6,761 bases of DNA from an uncultured Clostridia bacterium (GTDB taxonomy: Bacteria; Bacillota; Clostridia; Christensenellales; Aristaeellaceae), in the NCBI GenBank assembly GCA_934647305.1, contig CAKUFI010000113.1, forward strand, positions 1 to 6,761, written 5' to 3'. Shown here piece by piece: positions 5,339 through 6,761 of this stretch (positions are counted from its first letter, which is position 1; the number at the start of each line of letters is the position of its first letter). Both the position numbers and the translations under genes were made by a program. A model generated the notes under the pieces. That model was not told the DNA's origin, made no database searches, and was given only the letters and a program-made list of their open reading frames with translations.

Positions 5339-5581
5339 ATGCCGCGCGGAAAGCACGTGCTGGGCATGCCCAAGGGCAGGCATGTGTACGGCACGGTCAA
5401 GGTGGGCGAAAAGGGCCAGATCGTCATCCCCAAGGAGGCGCGCAGTCACTTCGGCATTCAGCCGGGCGACACGCTGCTGGTGCTGGGCGACGAAAAGAGC
5501 GGCCTGATCATCTCCCGCCCGGAGGCCATCCGGGAGCTGGCGATGCAGATCCTCGCGCAGATCGACGAGGACACCACGTGA
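5339..5581 (+). CDS. AbrB/MazE/SpoVT-family transcriptional regulator
   Basis: Predicted 80-residue DNA-binding protein. Residues about 18-60 match the swapped-hairpin SpoVT/AbrB domain: GTVKVGEKGQIVIPKEAR, then FGIQPGDTLLVLGDE and GLIIS. Such proteins dimerise and bind DNA as small transition-state or local regulators, and the same fold occurs in MazE-type antitoxins. No toxin gene is adjacent, so the regulator reading is favoured. The short C-terminal helix (about 61-76) is typical of the gut Firmicute versions. The N-terminus is unusual: residues 1-9 (MPRGKHVLG) and 10-18 (MPKGRHVYG) are a near-perfect tandem repeat, basic and possibly touching DNA. It lies 56 bp upstream of the EamA transporter on the same strand, with a promoter and probable operator just ahead, suggesting control of itself and the transporter. 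Confidence 0.9.
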   Translation: MPRGKHVLGMPKGRHVYGTVKVGEKGQIVIPKEARSHFGIQPGDTLLVLGDEKSGLIISRPEAIRELAMQILAQIDEDTT

Positions 5582-5637
5582 GACGTGCCGCCTGCCGATC
5601 AGCACACACAGAAAAAGAAAGATGAGGATGAAAATAT

Positions 5638-6537
5638 ATGTGGTTTTGGCTTGCAATCGCCGCGATGCTCTGCTGGAGCGGCTCCGACTTGTTCAGTAAG
5701 ATTGGTTCCCGGCCGGATGACAAATACAGCCACTGGAAGATGGTCATGGCGGTCGGCCTGGTGATGGGCGTGCACGCAATCGTGACCATGCTGGGCGGCG
5801 TGAAGGTCACGCTGCAGGACATCGTGCACTACCTGCCTGCCTCGTCGATGTACATTCTGTCGATGGTGCTGGGCTATGTGGGCCTGCGGTATATCGAGCT
5901 GTCCATCTCCTCCCCGATCTGCAATTCCTCGGGCGCGGTCGCGTCGCTGCTGTGCTTCATCTTCCTGGGCCAGAAGCTCAGCGGCCTTCAGACCGTGGCC
6001 GTGATCATGGTGTGCGTGGGTGTGGTGCTGATGGGCTTCGTCGAGGCCAACGAGGATCAGCAACTGAAGCTCGAGCGCCAGAAGCGCGAAAACATCAGCT
6101 ATACCCGCAGCGCGTTGGCGCTGATCCTGCCCATCGCCTACTGCCTGATCGACGGCCTGGGCACCTTCGCCGACACCGTGATCCTGGAGCACATGGACGA
6201 AGAGGTGGCCAACACCGCCTACGAGCTGACCTTCCTGCTGATGGGCCTGATCTCGTTTGTCTACGTGGTCCTCATCAAGAAGCAGCCGCTCACCGTCCGC
6301 CGCGAGGGCCCGAAGCTGCTGGGCGCGGTCTGCGAGACGGCCGGCCAGTTCGCCTACGTCTTCGCCATCGCCGCCAACGCCATCGCCGCCGCCCCCATCA
6401 TCTCCAGCTACTGCCTGGCTTCCGTGCTCTGGAGCCGCATCTTCCTGAAGGAAAAGCTCAGCTGGAAGCACTACGCCTGCATACTGCTCGCCGCCGCCGG
6501 CATCATCATACTGGGCGTGCTGGACGAGATCGCCTGA
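5638..6537 (+). CDS. EamA/DMT-family membrane transporter
   Basis: Predicted 299-residue inner-membrane protein of the drug/metabolite transporter superfamily, which moves small metabolites across the membrane. Two EamA halves are visible. The first has hydrophobic segments near 2-12, 34-54, 66-83, 92-110 and 117-135, ending in LSGLQTVAVIMVCVGVVLMG. A charged cytoplasmic-type linker (136-156, rich in E, Q, K and R) follows. The second half starts near 157 and ends with ASVLWSRIFLKEKLSW (262-277) and a final hydrophobic helix, the standard family ending. Ten segments and about 300 residues are normal for the family. The ATG follows GAGG at 5624-5627 with 10-nt spacing. It is the second gene after the AbrB-like regulator, without an intervening terminator, and a terminator follows its stop. 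The transported molecule cannot be inferred. Confidence 0.88.
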   Translation: MWFWLAIAAMLCWSGSDLFSKIGSRPDDKYSHWKMVMAVGLVMGVHAIVTMLGGVKVTLQDIVHYLPASSMYILSMVLGYVGLRYIELSISSPICNSSGAVASLLCFIFLGQKLSGLQTVAVIMVCVGVVLMGFVEANEDQQLKLERQKRENISYTRSALALILPIAYCLIDGLGTFADTVILEHMDEEVANTAYELTFLLMGLISFVYVVLIKKQPLTVRREGPKLLGAVCETAGQFAYVFAIAANAIAAAPIISSYCLASVLWSRIFLKEKLSWKHYACILLAAAGIIILGVLDEIA

Positions 6538-6545
6538 CAAAGCAC

Positions 6546-6584
6546 AGCGGCACGACGGGTATGAAGCCTGTCGCGCCGCTTTTT
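6546..6584 (+). terminator. Intrinsic terminator after the transporter gene
   Basis: AGCGGC (6546-6551) pairs with GCCGCT (6575-6580), and beyond an A/C mismatch CGAC (6553-6556) pairs with GTCG (6570-6573). The stem is followed directly by a five-T run (6580-6584). It starts 9 nt after the TGA and closes the AbrB-transporter operon. Confidence 0.85.
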
Positions 6585-6605
6585 GACGCCGCGTCCGCAG
6601 TTCAA

Positions 6606-6761
6606 GCCGGCAATGCCGGCATGAACCCCTCAGTCGCTTTCAGCGACAGTTCCCCTTTCAGGAGAGCCTATACGACGCGTTCATGCCTCCCCTGAAAGGG
6701 GAGGTCAGCTTGTCAAAAAAGGTTTTGACAAGCTGGTGGACGGGGAAGCAAGCTCCCCGGC
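6606..6761. repeat. Right-edge hairpin mosaic
   Basis: No gene is seen. Five hairpins follow one another: GCCGGC/GCCGGC with loop AAT (6606-6620); GTCGCT/AGCGAC with loop TTC (6633-6647); CCTCCCC/GGGGAGG with loop TGAAA (6686-6704); CAGCTTGTCAAAA/TTTTGACAAGCTG with loop AAGG (6706-6735); and CGGGGA/TCCCCG (6741-6759). TCCCCTTTCAGG at 6651-6662 is also the exact reverse complement of 6691-6702. The stretch CCCCTCAGTCGC...GCGACAG...CCCC resembles intergenic repeats I recall from GC-rich Clostridia genomes, which I cannot verify here. The block runs off the window. Confidence 0.72.

Noticed and set aside
5339..5581. Antitoxin of a toxin-antitoxin pair
   Set aside because: The fold is shared with MazE, but the next gene is a transporter and no toxin-like gene lies on either side.
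5599..6540. A 313-codon open frame on the minus strand opposite the transporter
   Set aside because: It is H, Q, D and G rich without domain features and is fully antisense to a clear EamA protein with regular membrane segments.

Overview
The window reads as chromosomal DNA of a GC-rich Firmicute, probably a gut-type member of the Clostridia. The evidence is strong AGGAGG-type ribosome binding sites, TTGACA/TATAAT-type promoters, GC-rich third codon positions, and a SpoVT/AbrB-type regulator beside an EamA transporter. The order or genus cannot be fixed from this sequence. There is no rRNA, tRNA, CRISPR array, transposase, integrase or phage gene.

Layout: 1-234 is a hairpin-rich non-coding leader. 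235-1713 (+) encodes a sugar isomerase of the L-fucose/L-arabinose isomerase type. 1714-1824 is a structured repeat. 1876-4032 (+) encodes a cytoplasmic GH36 alpha-galactosidase-like enzyme, closed by a terminator at 4040-4073. 4074-4750 is a long non-coding stretch between convergent genes, with three more copies of the structured repeat. 4751-5218 (-) encodes a Nudix/MutT-type hydrolase. 5219-5338 is a compact divergent regulatory region in which both promoters appear to use the same -35 bases. 5339-5581 (+) encodes a small AbrB-family regulator and 5638-6537 (+) an EamA/DMT transporter, followed by a terminator at 6546-6584. From 6606 to the end is another hairpin mosaic.

The isomerase and GH36 enzyme are co-oriented and plausibly serve one task: releasing a sugar from an imported alpha-galactoside-like oligosaccharide and isomerising a sugar inside the cell. 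They are separated by 162 bp holding a repeat, and no transporter is visible, so this link is inferred. The AbrB regulator and transporter look like a two-gene operon with an autoregulatory operator at the start site.

The least ordinary content is non-coding. A composite repeat occurs four times, all in the same orientation. It has one or two ~30-nt modules (6-8 bp hairpin, 3-nt loop, tail close to CCACCTGCTGCCG), then a hairpin of fixed 12-11-12 geometry with loop consensus CATARAT. Stem sequences differ between copies with matched changes on both arms, while loops and tails are kept. That pattern points to selection for, or a copying mechanism that preserves, the folded structure. I cannot assign it to a named family.
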